Shown one piece after another: positions 5,354 through 6,626 of a DNA stretch of 6,626 nt (the stretch's first letter is position 1; each line of letters starts with the position of its first letter). The stretch is from NCBI GenBank assembly GCA_021777365.1, contig JAJYDP010000145.1, forward strand, positions 1 through 6,626. The letters run 5' to 3'. The translations under genes were made by a program, and so were the position numbers. The stretch comes from Chloroflexota bacterium (GTDB lineage Bacteria; Chloroflexota; Limnocylindria; Limnocylindrales; CSP1-4). The notes under the pieces are model-generated. The model had not been told where the DNA came from. It saw nothing but the letters and a program-made list of their open reading frames with translations, and did not search any database.

Positions 5354-6626
5354 ATGACGGCACAGGCATGGTCGGCGACGGCCACGGCCCGTCGGGGGCT
5401 GGCGAGGGCATTCGTGGTCGCAGCGGCGCTCATGCTGCTGGTTCCGCAGCTGGTTGCCGCCGGTGGATCGACCTTCACCGCCCCGCGGACCCTCGGGTTC
5501 ACCGCGGGGGACGACTGGGAGCCCGCGATCACGGCCGATGCTCACGGACACGTGTACGCGATGTGGACGCACTACGGGGCAGATCCCGCATGTCCCGGCT
5601 GCGGGAGCCCCCACAGCGAGATCCAGGTCTCGTCTGACGGCGGCAAGACCTGGTCGTCGCCGCGGCCGCTCTATCCCACCACGACCCGGGAGGACGACCC
5701 GCAGATCGTCGTGGATCCCGTGAGCGGCACCACCGTCTACGCCGCCTTCATGCTGAACAACAAGGCGAGCGAGATGGTCCTGCGCTCGGACGACTTCGGG
5801 CAGACCTGGACGGCCGCACTGGTGGAGACGCTCCAGAAGGGGATCGACAAGGACATCCTGGCCGTGCGAGGCGACGACGTCTACGTCGCGTTCCACTCCG
5901 GCCAGATGATCTTCGTCTCCGCGTCGCACGACGGGGGCGCCACCTGGACGCTGGACCGGCCGATTCAGAACACGAACTCCCAGTACGGCTACTCGCTGGT
6001 GAGTGGCGGCGCGGTGGACAGCCACGGCACCGTCTACTTCGCCTGGGAGGGCTACCTGCAGAACGGCAAGGCCGCCAGCGCCGCCAACCTGTACGTGACG
6101 CGCTCGTCGGACGGCGGCGCCACATGGACCACGTCGCCGGTCGCCTTCTCGCAGGCGGTCCTGCCCTGCGGCTGCGGAGGGTGGAACTTCTGGGGGCCGC
6201 AGATGGCGCTGGCCGTCGACGGTCGCGACCGGGTCTACGTGCTGTACAACGCGGCCAGCGTGCAGTACGGCGTGGGGCGCGCGTATCTCGAGCGCTCCGA
6301 CGGCGGCGGTTCCACCTGGAGCGCCCCCACCGACGTGTCCCTGGCGCCGGCCGGGTCGAACAACGCATTCCCGGCGATGGTCGCCCGGGCAGATGGAGAC
6401 GTGCGCATCGCCTGGATGGATGATCGCAACGGCCACGACGTGGGCGCCAACGACCCCGACGCGCGCTGGAACACCTGGTACCGGACCTCGACGGACGGCG
6501 GCGCGACGTGGTCGCCGGAGACGCGGCTCTCGCAGTACGTGCCCGGGTACGGCTACGCGTCTGCCACGCCGGCCGGCGGGTACCTCCAGCCGTACGGCGA
6601 CTACTTCGAGCTGACCGTCGACGGTG
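5354..6626 (+). CDS. Exported Asp-box (BNR-repeat) beta-propeller protein, sialidase-like fold, 3'-truncated
   Basis: The frame is open from the ATG at 5354 to the window end (424 residues, no stop). Residues 1-36 form an export signal: basic ARRGLAR (12-18), hydrophobic core 19-35, and a VAA cleavage site after Ala36; the paired arginines are only a weak Tat match. Six Asp boxes of the form S-x-D-x-G-x-T-W lie at 93-100, 145-152, 191-198, 251-258, 315-322 and 379-386, spaced 46-64 residues like propeller blades. Between them VYxAW/VYVAF-type strands recur. Two cysteine clusters, CPGC (80-83) and CGC (272-274), could form disulphides or a metal site. Proteins of this type are often annotated exo-alpha-sialidase, but I see no clear sialidase arginine triad or Asp/Tyr-Glu catalytic set, so only fold and extracellular location are supported. 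It is likely secreted or anchored by a part beyond the window. The gene diverges from the Mth938-type gene. Confidence 0.9.
   Translation, partial: MTAQAWSATATARRGLARAFVVAAALMLLVPQLVAAGGSTFTAPRTLGFTAGDDWEPAITADAHGHVYAMWTHYGADPACPGCGSPHSEIQVSSDGGKTWSSPRPLYPTTTREDDPQIVVDPVSGTTVYAAFMLNNKASEMVLRSDDFGQTWTAALVETLQKGIDKDILAVRGDDVYVAFHSGQMIFVSASHDGGATWTLDRPIQNTNSQYGYSLVSGGAVDSHGTVYFAWEGYLQNGKAASAANLYVTRSSDGGATWTTSPVAFSQAVLPCGCGGWNFWGPQMALAVDGRDRVYVLYNAASVQYGVGRAYLERSDGGGSTWSAPTDVSLAPAGSNNAFPAMVARADGDVRIAWMDDRNGHDVGANDPDARWNTWYRTSTDGGATWSPETRLSQYVPGYGYASATPAGGYLQPYGDYFELTVDG

Noticed and set aside
5168..6436. A 422-residue open frame on the minus strand opposite the exported propeller gene
   Set aside because: The plus strand has an ideal Shine-Dalgarno, a signal peptide and six Asp boxes. 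The opposite frame runs across the divergent intergenic region and shows no domain.
5447..6513. Recurring DNA similar to gacggcggcgccacctgg in the propeller gene, considered as a repeat array or CRISPR
   Set aside because: The copies are in frame, diverged, and encode the S-x-D-x-G-x-T-W protein motif. They are explained by propeller blades, not by a DNA repeat.

Overview
This is a GC-rich (roughly 70%) bacterial chromosomal window with eight protein-coding loci or remnants. No rRNA, tRNA, insertion sequence, CRISPR array or phage gene is visible. Base composition, frequent GTG/TTG starts, terminator-like hairpins without a U-tract, and the protein families (a sugar-acid kinase remnant, a deacetylase of the 'HLGNG' type, an Mth938 protein, a secreted Asp-box propeller) suggest a Chloroflexota (Limnocylindria-like) or deep-branching actinobacterial genome. 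That placement is an impression from the sequence, not a measured result.

Left part (1-3289): a small-molecule and sugar-catabolism neighbourhood. The C-terminal two thirds of an EamA/DMT-family permease runs off the left edge. It converges, 39 bp apart, with a NagA-type amidohydrolase on the minus strand. Divergent from that gene lies a short remnant of a PfkB-family sugar kinase, closest in look to 2-keto-3-deoxygluconate kinase. It keeps only the C-terminal part and has lost a residue from its GAGD-type motif. Next comes a complete phosphotriesterase-family metallohydrolase. Together they look like an eroding carbohydrate or amino-sugar utilisation cluster.

Middle part (3290-5131): a 264-bp gene-free stretch with several back-to-back stem-loops leads into an unrecognised Cys/His-rich protein, probably with two zinc-binding modules. 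It converges with a minus-strand pair: a small protein resembling bacterial release-factor-like (baeRF) domains, and upstream of it an Mth938/NDUFAF3-family protein. GC-rich hairpins start three bases after the stops of the zinc protein and of the Mth938 gene.

Right part (5132-6626): a 222-bp divergent intergenic region centred on a 12+12 bp inverted repeat separates the Mth938 gene from an exported protein with at least six Asp-box motifs (sialidase-fold beta-propeller), which runs off the right edge.

No complete novel multi-gene system is evident. The most interesting items are the Cys/His-rich protein, the baeRF-like protein, the central inverted repeat, the tandem hairpins after the phosphotriesterase gene and the kinase remnant.
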